From: CAYJEJ01 sp964369315
GTDB taxonomy: Bacteria; Pseudomonadota; Alphaproteobacteria; UBA3830; JAIRWN01
Reading direction: 5' to 3'
Length of the DNA stretch: 55,295 nt
Assembly (NCBI GenBank): GCA_964369315.1
Contig: CAYJEJ010000006.1
Location: forward strand, 1-55,295
Below, piece after piece: positions 8,054 through 17,006 of this stretch. Below the pieces are notes generated by a model that worked only from the letters and a program-made list of their open reading frames with translations, was not told the DNA's origin and did no database searches. Both the position numbers and the translations under genes were made by a program. The stretch's first letter is position 1; every line of letters begins with the position of its first letter.

Positions 8054-8554
8054 CTAATTTTTATCTACTTCTTCATCAACAATCATAGCAGTAAACAAGG
8101 CTTCCGCAACAAGTCTTTCGTTAACGTATGCTTTACCTGAAAATTTCCATATGTTACTACGATTTCTGTCTTTTTGAACATATATTTTCATAACATCACC
8201 TGGCACGACTGTGCTACGGAACTTTGCATTTTCAATCGACATGAAATACACCAACTTGTCTTTTGATTCCAGCCCTATAGACTTCATTACCAAAGCCCCC
8301 GCAGTTTGAGCCATCGATTCTACAATCAGTACTCCTGGCATAACAGGACTTGATGGAAAATGTCCCTCAAAAAACGATTCATTGCAAGACACACACTTGA
8401 TGCCAACTGCACTTTCGCCAAGTTTAATATCCTCAATCCTGTCGATTAGTAGCATCGGGAAACGATGTGGTAGGCATTTTTTGATTTCCAAAATATCCAT
8501 AGTATTATTTATTAAGTCTTGATTGACGTTCTCTTTGTCATCACTTTGATTCAT
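8054..8554 (-). CDS. fabZ: 3-hydroxyacyl-[ACP] dehydratase
   Basis: FabZ removes water from 3-hydroxyacyl-ACP in fatty-acid elongation and competes with LpxA and LpxD for the same substrate. The hotdog-fold motif LPHRFPMLLIDR (28-39) and the active site HFPSSPVMPG with His65 and Glu79 are present. Length 166, with an N-terminal extension of about 20 residues. Its ATG overlaps the lpxD stop by 4 bases, so translation is probably coupled. Confidence 0.96.
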   Translation of the reverse strand: MNQSDDKENVNQDLINNTMDILEIKKCLPHRFPMLLIDRIEDIKLGESAVGIKCVSCNESFFEGHFPSSPVMPGVLIVESMAQTAGALVMKSIGLESKDKLVYFMSIENAKFRSTVVPGDVMKIYVQKDRNRSNIWKFSGKAYVNERLVAEALFTAMIVDEEVDKN

Positions 8555-9567
8555 AAATCTTTTCCGCTAATCTTATTTTTTAAAAAAGCAGCTTGTCTTC
8601 GCCAGATATTAATATCGACCGCGGGAATACCGCCAACCACACTGCCTGAAGAAATGTCCTTCGCAACCCCAGACTTTGCAGCAATAATAACATTATCGCC
8701 AATCGACAAATGTCCTGCCAAACCAACCTGACCAGCAATTGTAACAAAATTGCCTATCTTACAGCTACCTGCAATTCCAACCTGCGAGACAATAGCACAA
8801 TTTTTTCCAATTTGCACGTTATGAGCGATTTGAACGAGGTTATCAATGATGGTCGCCTCGCCTATGACAGTGTCTTCTAAGCTTCCTCTATCAATCGTTG
8901 TGTTTGCACCTATTCGAACAAAATTTCCAACAATCACTCTGCCTAATTGTGGAATGTAAACTGGTTTAGATTGAGAATTTATTATCCCGAAGCCAGAGCA
9001 ACCTATCCTCGCACCCGAGTTGATAACTATGCCCTCACCCAAAATGCTGCACTCTATATGAACATTGTCAGCAATTTTACAACCATTTCCTATGGAAACT
9101 CCAACACCAATGTAGGTATTACACCCTATTTCAACGTCATCACCTATTTCAACCCCATCTTCGATAACCGTAAAATGCCCCACTGAACAATTTTTACCAA
9201 ATTTTGTGTTTTTAGAGATTGGGGTTGACGATGGAGCAGTTTTTGTTAGCACAAACATTGTAGAAACAGCCTTTGCATAAGCAATTAGAGGGTTTTTGTC
9301 TACAACAATTTTTGAAGTTTCATTTGGAGTTTGGTCAGCATAAGCCTTGTGCACGATGACCGCACCAGCTTTTGTGCTTTTTAAGTTAGGTAAATATTTT
9401 TTGTTCGCAAAAAAAGACAGGTCATTCGCCACTGCATTTTCCAAAGTGCTTATGTTATGCACCGTTCGGTCAGAACAACCTATGATTTCAACCGCTTCAA
9501 CAACTTTTGCAAGCTCTAAAATGTTTATGCTTCTTGGTGCGGGAAAAAACCTAGTATCTACAGCCAA
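8551..9567 (-). CDS. lpxD: UDP-3-O-acylglucosamine N-acyltransferase
   Basis: LpxD adds the second (N-linked) acyl chain in lipid A synthesis. The protein has an N-terminal uridine-binding domain (about 1-105) and then hexapeptide repeats of a left-handed beta-helix; the catalytic His is in the IAHNVQIG segment. The length, 338, is normal. The start is TTG with a GGAG site 6 nt upstream, only 2 bases after the ompH stop, giving the family-like start A-V-D-T-R-F-F. Confidence 0.95.
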   Translation of the reverse strand: MAVDTRFFPAPRSINILELAKVVEAVEIIGCSDRTVHNISTLENAVANDLSFFANKKYLPNLKSTKAGAVIVHKAYADQTPNETSKIVVDKNPLIAYAKAVSTMFVLTKTAPSSTPISKNTKFGKNCSVGHFTVIEDGVEIGDDVEIGCNTYIGVGVSIGNGCKIADNVHIECSILGEGIVINSGARIGCSGFGIINSQSKPVYIPQLGRVIVGNFVRIGANTTIDRGSLEDTVIGEATIIDNLVQIAHNVQIGKNCAIVSQVGIAGSCKIGNFVTIAGQVGLAGHLSIGDNVIIAAKSGVAKDISSGSVVGGIPAVDINIWRRQAAFLKNKISGKDL

Positions 9568-9569
9568 AG

Positions 9570-10142
9570 CTATTCTCCATTAATTTCATCCAAAGCCTGT
9601 TGCTCAGACACTGTTATGAGCTCAGCAGAAGGCATTTCTTTATTCAGGGTCTCTATCACCGATTTAGTAATTTCAAGGCTTGGCTGAGAGTGGGGTAATG
9701 TTTCTTTATTTAACACGATGAGGTATCCCTTTTCCTCAGCTATTTTTTGTATAATACTGTTTACCTTGGTGGTGAACACGTAATTGGCGTTTCTAACAGC
9801 AATTTCCCACTGAGCTTTACGTACTCTAGATAATTCATATAATTTTTTATATTTTTTTTCTAATTTTTCCTCGTCCCACGCCTCTTCTGGTGAATAACTC
9901 TTAGAGCCAGAAGATGAGGAACCTTTTTTTAATTGGTCTTCAAGATTAGCCACCTCCTCTTGATAAGTTCCGCGTAATTTTTCTGCTTGAACTTTGAGAG
10001 ACTTCATCGCCAAAGACTCTTGTTGCACCATTTTTAGGTCAACCACCGCAATGCGACAATCACCCTTCTCATCTTTACCGTAAACTGCCAATAACGGCAT
10101 TAGAACAACAATTAATAAAGCTCTAACTAAATAAGCAACCAT
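9570..10142 (-). CDS. ompH: OmpH/Skp-like periplasmic chaperone
   Basis: Skp/OmpH proteins hold unfolded outer-membrane proteins in the periplasm on their way to BamA. This one has 190 residues: a signal sequence (about 1-22), the typical start of the mature domain (IAVVDLKMVQQES), then a long charged coiled-coil arm and a C-terminal strand region. Its ATG shares one base with the bamA stop (10142), and lpxD follows immediately. The order bamA-ompH-lpxD is conserved in proteobacteria. Confidence 0.88.
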   Translation of the reverse strand: MVAYLVRALLIVVLMPLLAVYGKDEKGDCRIAVVDLKMVQQESLAMKSLKVQAEKLRGTYQEEVANLEDQLKKGSSSSGSKSYSPEEAWDEEKLEKKYKKLYELSRVRKAQWEIAVRNANYVFTTKVNSIIQKIAEEKGYLIVLNKETLPHSQPSLEITKSVIETLNKEMPSAELITVSEQQALDEINGE

Positions 10143-12409
10143 TAAAACAACCCGCCAATTTGTATAGTTTGAACTTGGTCATAGCGACATTTTTTCACAA
10201 CTTGAGTAAAGCTTATGCTGATAGGACCAATCGGGCTCAACCATTCAAGACCTATACCAATATTGCCGCGTATTTTATTTTCATCATACACGTCGCTACT
10301 AGGCAACTTTGAACGCCACAAACTTCCCCATTCTGTAAATACAATGCACTGAACCCCAGTGTCTTTATAGTTTCCAATCGGGTGCTTAAGACCAGTGCTT
10401 GCTTTATAATATCTTGTGCCGTGCACAGAGTCTTCATCTTCTCGCTTAGAACGAGGACCAATACCGTCAAATTGAAAGCCTCTGAAACTGTCTCCACCGA
10501 AAGAGAACCTGTCACTAATACGTCCTCCACCCATAACACCAAGCATACCTTTTGACCAGAAGGTTAACTTCTCACCAAGCGGATAATAATATCTTGCTTC
10601 AAATTCATGCTTATTATAATGGACGTTTCCGCCAATACCTGCAAACGAGTTATCCAGCTCGAGAATATAGCCATCTCGAGGGTGCAGACTGCCGTCAACC
10701 TGACTATAAACCAACCGAGAGCTGACGCTACTATTGACGTGATGACCATAGGACTCTTTTTGCCAAGCAGGGAGCGAGTCAAAGGTGATATGAGTAAACT
10801 GGTTTTTGTATTTTACATTTTCAACGCTTATACAATAGCCGAGCCTGTGTGCCAAGTCTTCAGTAATTTGATATCCCATATATGGGCTGATGAAGAAGCT
10901 GTTCGTTTGAGAAGATGTTTCTCTAATACGATTTGATGAATAAAACCCGAAACGGCTACCCACTACTAAATCTCTGTCAAGAAAATATGGCTCCATCAAA
11001 CCGAATGAGACACTTTTTAATCTGTTGGCCATCATAAAATCAATATCGGCAGTTTTTCCCGTTCCAAAGAAATTTCTCTCAGAGATGCCGACATTACCCA
11101 AGATACCATCACCCAAGCTATAACCACCTGATATCTTAAATTGTCCTGTAGATTTTTCTTCCACATCGACTTTTATCACGGCTTTATCAGGTGTGCTTCC
11201 CTGTTCTGGCTGGGCTTCAACCTCGGAAAAGTAATCCAAATCTTTGATTCTTTGAACAGATTTACGAAGTTTGACAACGTTCAGTGAATCACCTTCATGC
11301 AACCTAAATTCACGTCGTACAACCTTGTCTAGGGTACGAGAGTTACCATAGATTTCAATCCTTTCTATAAAAACTCTTGATGTTTTTCTTATAATGAATG
11401 ATACGGAAGCAGTTTTATTTGCTTTATCTAAATTAATGCTGTATTGCACATCGACAAACGCATAACCCAAGGCTCCCATTTCATCAATAAAAATTTCTTT
11501 TGTTTTTTCTATGTCGTCTATTTTAAATTTATTGCCGACCTTAAAAGCAATTTTTTGTAATAATGGCTTGATGTCTATTTTTTTTATTTCACATTTAACG
11601 TCTATGTTACCAATGTTATAAACATCCCCCTCATGGACGTTAAACGTTAAGTAAAAACTGGTTCTGTCGGGGGAAAGCTCGGCTGCATGCGACCTTACTT
11701 GAAAAGCAGCGAAACCATTGTTGTTATAAAATTTCTTTAATGCTCGTTTATCAGACTCAACTCTTTCTAGGGAATAGATGTCGTCATACCCCCAAAATTT
11801 CCACCATACAGACTCTTTTGTCTGCATCTCTGACCTTAAGGTGGAATCAGAAAAAGCGTTATTCCCCACAAATAAAATTTTCTTTACAGTGGTGGGCTTG
11901 CCCTCATTAATTTCAAACACAACATCGACGCGTGATTCGGGTCTTCTGATGATTTTTGGGGTTATTGTCGCGGCGAGGTGTCCCTTTGCACGATACATAT
12001 GGAGTAAACCACGCATAACTTCTTGGACTTCAGCCCGCCGGAATACTTGCCTTGGTTCAATCTTACCCTTAGTGAGGATTTTGATGTGCTCGTCCTTGAT
12101 GGACTTGTTCCCTTCAAAAGCTACGCGATTTATCATGTCATTTTCTTTCACGAAAATGGTGATTTTCCCAGGTTTTAGCTCAGCTGATACGTTGGAAAAA
12201 AAACCAGTCGCATACAAACGCTTAATAACCATGTCGACTATGCTGGGAGAAACTTCACTGCCAACATCAATTCTGGCGTGTGCGAGAATCGTCTCTCTCT
12301 GAATTCGTTTGTTACCGCTCACGTCCAGTTGACGCAAAACATCACAAAAGGAGTCTCCTGCAAAAAGAACACAAAAACACGAAACAACAAGGTAAAACAA
12401 CTTCTTCAC
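10142..12409 (-). CDS. bamA: Outer-membrane protein assembly factor BamA
   Basis: BamA inserts beta-barrel proteins into the outer membrane. It has 755 residues with a signal peptide (1-22), five POTRA domains (about 25-420; for example the repeated GNKRI and GNNAFSDSTLRSEM blocks) and a C-terminal 16-strand barrel with the conserved FRGF motif. The final residue is Phe, as in barrel proteins. The start is GTG, 5 bases after the rseP stop. bamD and other lipoproteins are not in this window. Confidence 0.96.
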   Translation of the reverse strand: MKKLFYLVVSCFCVLFAGDSFCDVLRQLDVSGNKRIQRETILAHARIDVGSEVSPSIVDMVIKRLYATGFFSNVSAELKPGKITIFVKENDMINRVAFEGNKSIKDEHIKILTKGKIEPRQVFRRAEVQEVMRGLLHMYRAKGHLAATITPKIIRRPESRVDVVFEINEGKPTTVKKILFVGNNAFSDSTLRSEMQTKESVWWKFWGYDDIYSLERVESDKRALKKFYNNNGFAAFQVRSHAAELSPDRTSFYLTFNVHEGDVYNIGNIDVKCEIKKIDIKPLLQKIAFKVGNKFKIDDIEKTKEIFIDEMGALGYAFVDVQYSINLDKANKTASVSFIIRKTSRVFIERIEIYGNSRTLDKVVRREFRLHEGDSLNVVKLRKSVQRIKDLDYFSEVEAQPEQGSTPDKAVIKVDVEEKSTGQFKISGGYSLGDGILGNVGISERNFFGTGKTADIDFMMANRLKSVSFGLMEPYFLDRDLVVGSRFGFYSSNRIRETSSQTNSFFISPYMGYQITEDLAHRLGYCISVENVKYKNQFTHITFDSLPAWQKESYGHHVNSSVSSRLVYSQVDGSLHPRDGYILELDNSFAGIGGNVHYNKHEFEARYYYPLGEKLTFWSKGMLGVMGGGRISDRFSFGGDSFRGFQFDGIGPRSKREDEDSVHGTRYYKASTGLKHPIGNYKDTGVQCIVFTEWGSLWRSKLPSSDVYDENKIRGNIGIGLEWLSPIGPISISFTQVVKKCRYDQVQTIQIGGLF

Positions 12410-12414
12410 TGATA

Positions 12415-13551
12415 TTATCCCGCTAATACACTGACCAATCTTTTCACTATACCTAAATTTTTTATATCATTATAGGTAATAAACAACATAAGTAGCATCA
12501 ATAACACAAAACCAAAATACATAACAGTCCCTTGAAGCTTCTTATTTATAGGACGACGAATGACCACTTCTATAAGGCTGATAAATATACTCCCTCCATC
12601 AAGGGCAGGTAAAGGAAGCAAGTTAATTAATCCAAGGTTGATTGAAAGAACCGCCGAAAAAAACACAAGCTGAGAAATCTCGCCCGATTTCGATATGTCA
12701 CCAAATAGCGTTGCTATCTTTATCGGGCCGCCAAGCTCTTTCACCCCTTCTCCTTTTTTGATTAATTTTGTTAGCGACTCCAGTATTCCGACTGACATTT
12801 TCCCGCAGAAAGCTAATGAAGCTTTCAATGCACCGAATAAATCGGTTTGTTTTTGATTTTTAGCTGAAAAAACGACCCCTAAAACCGTTTTATTATTCAC
12901 TGAGTTTGGGGAGTCAATAACTTTGGGGGTTACGTGAAGCTCAAATGACTCCTGCCCCCTTTTAATCCCTAAGTTCAAGACTTGTTCGTTTGATAACTTT
13001 TCTATAACAGATTGTAACATTGTTGGCGTAGACACCTTTTTGTCATCAATTTTTTCAATAATATCGCCCGCTAACACCCCCGCATCTTCGGCGGGTGAGC
13101 CTTTTATAACATCTTGTATTATCACGCGATTATCAGGAATGCCCTGTAAAAAGAATATTATTGCTATCACCAAAAACGCATATAAATAATTACCAATTGA
13201 ACCGCCAGCATAAACCATGATTTTTTGTATGGGGGATTTGCTGAATAAAGTTTTGTTATAGCTTTCCTCATCCATTTTTTCTAAGGCTTTTGAATCAGGG
13301 GCACTGGCTTCACTTTTATCGCCTGCCATCATGACATATCCACCAACTGGAATTAAGGAAATTTTCCACCGAGTGCCTCGTTTGTCATTGAAGCCAAAAA
13401 GTTCCTTACCAAAACCGATAGAAAACACTTTAACATCGACGCCATTTATACGTGCGAACACATAGTGCCCCAGCTCGTGGACAAAAACCAAAACGCTCAA
13501 ACCAATAAGAAAGGGAATGCTATAGATAGCTAGGTCATAAATGAAGTGCAT
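12415..13551 (-). CDS. rseP: Site-2 membrane metalloprotease RseP
   Basis: RseP cuts anti-sigma factors and leftover signal peptides inside the inner membrane. The zinc motif HELGH is at residues 25-29 in the first membrane helix; a PDZ domain follows (about 110-215, with SPAEDAGVLAGD), and the C-terminal LPALDGG carries the third zinc ligand. 378 residues is normal. It heads the envelope operon with bamA. cdsA and dxr, common upstream partners, are not here. Confidence 0.95.
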   Translation of the reverse strand: MHFIYDLAIYSIPFLIGLSVLVFVHELGHYVFARINGVDVKVFSIGFGKELFGFNDKRGTRWKISLIPVGGYVMMAGDKSEASAPDSKALEKMDEESYNKTLFSKSPIQKIMVYAGGSIGNYLYAFLVIAIIFFLQGIPDNRVIIQDVIKGSPAEDAGVLAGDIIEKIDDKKVSTPTMLQSVIEKLSNEQVLNLGIKRGQESFELHVTPKVIDSPNSVNNKTVLGVVFSAKNQKQTDLFGALKASLAFCGKMSVGILESLTKLIKKGEGVKELGGPIKIATLFGDISKSGEISQLVFFSAVLSINLGLINLLPLPALDGGSIFISLIEVVIRRPINKKLQGTVMYFGFVLLMLLMLFITYNDIKNLGIVKRLVSVLAG

Positions 13552-13661
13552 GATTAATATATTCCTATGTTGTTAGTAAACTGAAACAAAATTAGCTTGT
13601 TTTTAAAATCAAATAAAGTATTTTTTCTTATTAATATTATTAAATGGGGAACGCGTAAATT

Positions 13662-13919
13662 ATGGTTGGTTTAAACACATCTGATTCAAGCAAATTAAAG
13701 CTATATATCGACAAGCTAGAACGAATGGAAGAAGAAAAAAAAGAATTGGTCGAACAAATTAGTGACGTGTTAAAACAGGCTAAAAGCGATGGCTTTGACA
13801 CAAAAATCATTAAAAAAGTTTTGAGCATCAGAAAAGTTCCCAAGCAAGACCTCTTGGAGCAAGAAGAACTGCTGGATTTATATATGCACGCTCTCGGAAT
13901 GCGTTTATCACAGGATTAA
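13662..13919 (+). CDS. gapR: GapR-family DNA-binding protein (DUF2312)
   Basis: An 85-residue protein of the GapR/DUF2312 family, a nearly alphaproteobacteria-specific nucleoid protein that binds overtwisted AT-rich DNA and helps replication and the cell cycle in Caulobacter. Characteristic features are the I-D-K-L-E-R-M-E-E-E-K-K coiled-coil helix, the GFDTKIIKKVLSIRK segment and the closing EQEELLDLYMHALG. A GGGGAA site precedes the ATG. It is divergent from rseP, with about 110 bases between. Confidence 0.93.
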   Translation: MVGLNTSDSSKLKLYIDKLERMEEEKKELVEQISDVLKQAKSDGFDTKIIKKVLSIRKVPKQDLLEQEELLDLYMHALGMRLSQD

Positions 13920-13947
13920 AGGGTTGTGTCTGAGGGAGGTTTTAAAT

Positions 13948-15387
13948 ATGAACTGTCTTAATTTATTTCTTGTTTTTGCAATTGCTTTTTGTAATGAGGC
14001 TTTTGCTGAACAATCTGTGACTGATTTGCCTCAGCCCCAAGTGGCACAGGGAGAAAATACATTTTTAGAAGGCAACAATTATTTAGACGCTGTAACTTCA
14101 GATGTTGATGTCACGGTTTATCAAAACGGCGTTTCTTTAATCCGCGACACACGATATGTGAGCTTATTTAAAGGGTATAATAGAATATTATTCAACAATG
14201 TCAGCCCTAACTTCATAGCTGATTCTGTCCTAGTTTCACCAAATAAGCAGGGCGAGTTTTCCGTATTTGAATATAACTTTATAAATAGAGATTTAACAAG
14301 GTTGGGTTTGCTCAGTCGGTCAATAGGGTATGACGTGATTATAACTGAAAGCAATAAACCCTCAAATACTGACACATCAAAAGCAAAGCTGATTCATTAT
14401 GACGATTCGGAAGTTACCGTAAAGTTTAATGGCAAGGTTGCTGTCATGCCCATTAATTCAATAGCGTTCACTGAAGCGGTAATCAGAGGACTGGGGCGTA
14501 CGGCTTTTGAAGTTTTAGTTGATGCAACATCTACCGGTAGGGTGCAGGTTGACCTTTGCTATCTTGCACATGGATTGCGTTGGCAACCACGATATAAGGT
14601 TGAGGTGTCAAATGACTTTTCTTATGCTGTTTTCAGGATATACGCTCAACTTCATAATGAAAGTGATTGGTCTATAAAAAATGTTAATCTCAAACTCGAT
14701 TCATCTTCACCGCATTTGAAAGAAAATCCAGAAAAATCTGAGCAAAAGGACGATTTATACAAATCAACAGATGGTAAACTGTCTTATTTTTCACCATTAA
14801 AGATGAATATTTTAAAAAAATCTTTAAAAATGGTTCATATAAAATCAGCGAATGTGAAAAATCCAAGAAAAGGCTATCTTTTAACAATTCCAAGTAAAAT
14901 TTTGTATAAACCTAATCTTGGCGGGTCAGAACTTTCTATACAAAATGTTATAATCTTAAAAAATGATAAGGCTTCTGGTCTTGGCATTAATATGTCATCT
15001 GGGGTGGGACAAATATTTAAAGTCAATAAGGACAACACAGATTTTATTGGCGAGCAAAATATCGACATTTTAAGAGAAAACGAAGGGATTCCGATTGTTA
15101 TTGAAACAGAAAAGAGCGTTTCAGCAAAATTTTTTCAAACAGATTTTAGGTTTTTATCCGATAAAACTATTGAAATTGGTGGTCGGTTAATCATTTCTAA
15201 CTTAAATTCTATTGAAAAAGTTGTACGGGTGGTATGTGGTGTGAGAGATAATTCTTGGGAGATTAATAGAGAGAGCGAAAAACACCTAATACACCATAAA
15301 TCCTGCCCTACTTGGGATATGATGGTTCCCGCTAATGGCGAGGTTGCACTGAAGTTTAAGCTGATTTTGGGAATTAAGCAGAGATGA
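13948..15387 (+). CDS. DUF4139-domain exported protein
   Basis: A secreted or periplasmic protein of about 479 residues. The chosen ATG (13948) follows a GGGAGG site; an upstream in-frame start at 13924 would place eight residues before the signal peptide (NCLNLFLVFAIAFCNEAFA). Features of the DUF4139 family: a beta-rich N-terminal part (VTVYQNGVSLIRDTR) and the central LRWQPRYKVEV motif. Function is unknown in the family. It overlaps def by 4 bases, an odd pairing that suggests co-expression only. Confidence 0.82.
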   Translation: MNCLNLFLVFAIAFCNEAFAEQSVTDLPQPQVAQGENTFLEGNNYLDAVTSDVDVTVYQNGVSLIRDTRYVSLFKGYNRILFNNVSPNFIADSVLVSPNKQGEFSVFEYNFINRDLTRLGLLSRSIGYDVIITESNKPSNTDTSKAKLIHYDDSEVTVKFNGKVAVMPINSIAFTEAVIRGLGRTAFEVLVDATSTGRVQVDLCYLAHGLRWQPRYKVEVSNDFSYAVFRIYAQLHNESDWSIKNVNLKLDSSSPHLKENPEKSEQKDDLYKSTDGKLSYFSPLKMNILKKSLKMVHIKSANVKNPRKGYLLTIPSKILYKPNLGGSELSIQNVIILKNDKASGLGINMSSGVGQIFKVNKDNTDFIGEQNIDILRENEGIPIVIETEKSVSAKFFQTDFRFLSDKTIEIGGRLIISNLNSIEKVVRVVCGVRDNSWEINRESEKHLIHHKSCPTWDMMVPANGEVALKFKLILGIKQR

Positions 15388-15944
15388 TTATATGCAAATA
15401 TCCAAACGAAGTGCTTAAAAAAAAGGCTGTTTCTATAGAGCACGGAGACCCAGACACTAAAGATATATTCAATGCAATGCAAAGATGTTTGGTTGAAATG
15501 GACGGTTTGGGCATTGCCGCACCCCAAATTGGCATTAGCAAAAGAATGATAATCGTCAATTGTGGGTTAATGCGTGAATTGATATCACAAAGAAACCTAG
15601 ACTATATTGAGTGTGAAGAACTGGACTCTGGTGTAGAGTTATATAAAATGATTAACCCTGTAATAACTTGGCAGAGCGAAGAAATGTCGACTAATCAGGA
15701 GGGGTGTCTGTCTTTACCGAATGTTTATGCCAATGTTGAGCGAGCGAATGAGGTTGTTGTTGAGTTTTTTGATGAAAACTTTCAAAAAACATCACTAAAG
15801 GCATCTGGCATATTGGCGGTTTGTATACAGCATGAGATTGACCATTTAGAAGGTAAATTATTTATAGACAGGCTCTCGGATTTAAAGAGAAAAATCATAT
15901 TAGATAAATATAATAACCTTATGAAGAAAGCCAAAGAACAATAA
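15384..15944 (+). CDS. def: Peptide deformylase
   Basis: Def removes the formyl group from new proteins. The three family motifs are intact: GIAAPQIG (43-50), EGCLSLP (106-112) with the metal-binding Cys, and QHEIDH (149-154) with the two metal His and the catalytic Glu. 186 residues; a roughly 20-residue insertion after the first motif, rich in E and D, is slightly unusual. It precedes fmt by 10 bases, the classic def-fmt pair. Confidence 0.97.
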   Translation: MIICKYPNEVLKKKAVSIEHGDPDTKDIFNAMQRCLVEMDGLGIAAPQIGISKRMIIVNCGLMRELISQRNLDYIECEELDSGVELYKMINPVITWQSEEMSTNQEGCLSLPNVYANVERANEVVVEFFDENFQKTSLKASGILAVCIQHEIDHLEGKLFIDRLSDLKRKIILDKYNNLMKKAKEQ

Positions 15945-15954
15945 AAGGCATATT

Positions 15955-16941
15955 TTGATTGAAACAGAGCAACATAACCCAATCTATAGTGTCGTTTTTA
16001 TGGGGACGCCCTCGTTTGCAGCAACCACATTGGAGCGTTTAATCGGCTCAAATGTTTCAATAAAATGCGTTTACTCCCAACCCCCTAAAGCAAAGGGTCG
16101 TGGTCAAAAAATCATCAAATCCCCCGTTCAAGTCCTTGCAGAAGCTAATGGGCTGGAGGTTTTAACTCCTGCGAATTTAAAAGAGGACTTTCAGAGAGAT
16201 TTTTTATTGAGCTTGCAACCAGATTTTATAATTGTTGCGGCATATGGCTTGATTTTACCAGAGCGTATCTTACAAATTCCTAAATATGGCTGTATCAATG
16301 TGCACGCGTCCTTATTGCCAAAATGGAGGGGGGCATCGCCCATTCAAAGTGCAATAATAAACGGGGATGACATCTCCGGCATCACAATCATGAAAATGTC
16401 TTCAGGGCTTGATGAAGGGGACATGTTGCTCCAAGAATCTGTGGCAATTGACCAAAGCATGACAGCGGGAACGCTTGAAAAGCGGTTGGCTGATTTGGGA
16501 GCAGAGTTAATACAAAAATTCTTATTAAGTCCTTTCGAGTATCTGGACTCAACAAAACAGCAAGATGAAACCTTGGTAACATATGCCAATAAAATTAAGA
16601 AGGAAGACGGTCAAATATCTTGGGGAGCGTCCGCCAGAGAGATTCTGAATAAGATACGCGGATTAAACCCTTGGCCTTGTGCTTGGACATATGCGGACGG
16701 GCAATATCTCAAAATCCTTGAGGGCGAGGTGGTTGATGACATGGGCGTTGATGATGCTCAAGATTGTGCTTCAGAGAAAAAACCTGCGGATATTCTTGAT
16801 AAAAGTATCGCGGGTAGAAAATTCATCGTACAGTGCGGTAAGGGAAAATTAATCTTAAAAAAAGTATGTCCCAGTGGAGGAAAAGTCATGTCAGGAGAAG
16901 ATTTTTTAAATGGAAGGCGACAATTAACTAGATTAACGTAA
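15955..16941 (+). CDS. fmt: Methionyl-tRNA formyltransferase
   Basis: Fmt formylates initiator Met-tRNA using 10-formyl-THF. The catalytic trio Asn115, His117 (INVHASLLPKWRGASPIQ) and Asp153 is present, followed by the C-terminal OB-like tRNA-binding domain. The start is TTG; the first Met inside (residue 16, in FMGTP) would cut the first strand of the Rossmann fold, so TTG at 15955 is preferred although its ribosome site is weak. Length 328 is normal. Confidence 0.95.
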   Translation: MIETEQHNPIYSVVFMGTPSFAATTLERLIGSNVSIKCVYSQPPKAKGRGQKIIKSPVQVLAEANGLEVLTPANLKEDFQRDFLLSLQPDFIIVAAYGLILPERILQIPKYGCINVHASLLPKWRGASPIQSAIINGDDISGITIMKMSSGLDEGDMLLQESVAIDQSMTAGTLEKRLADLGAELIQKFLLSPFEYLDSTKQQDETLVTYANKIKKEDGQISWGASAREILNKIRGLNPWPCAWTYADGQYLKILEGEVVDDMGVDDAQDCASEKKPADILDKSIAGRKFIVQCGKGKLILKKVCPSGGKVMSGEDFLNGRRQLTRLT

Positions 16942-17006
16942 TTCTTTTGCAGAACTGAAAGTCAGCGGTAAAATCAGCTTTTTATTATAATCTTTGCATC
17001 AATGCA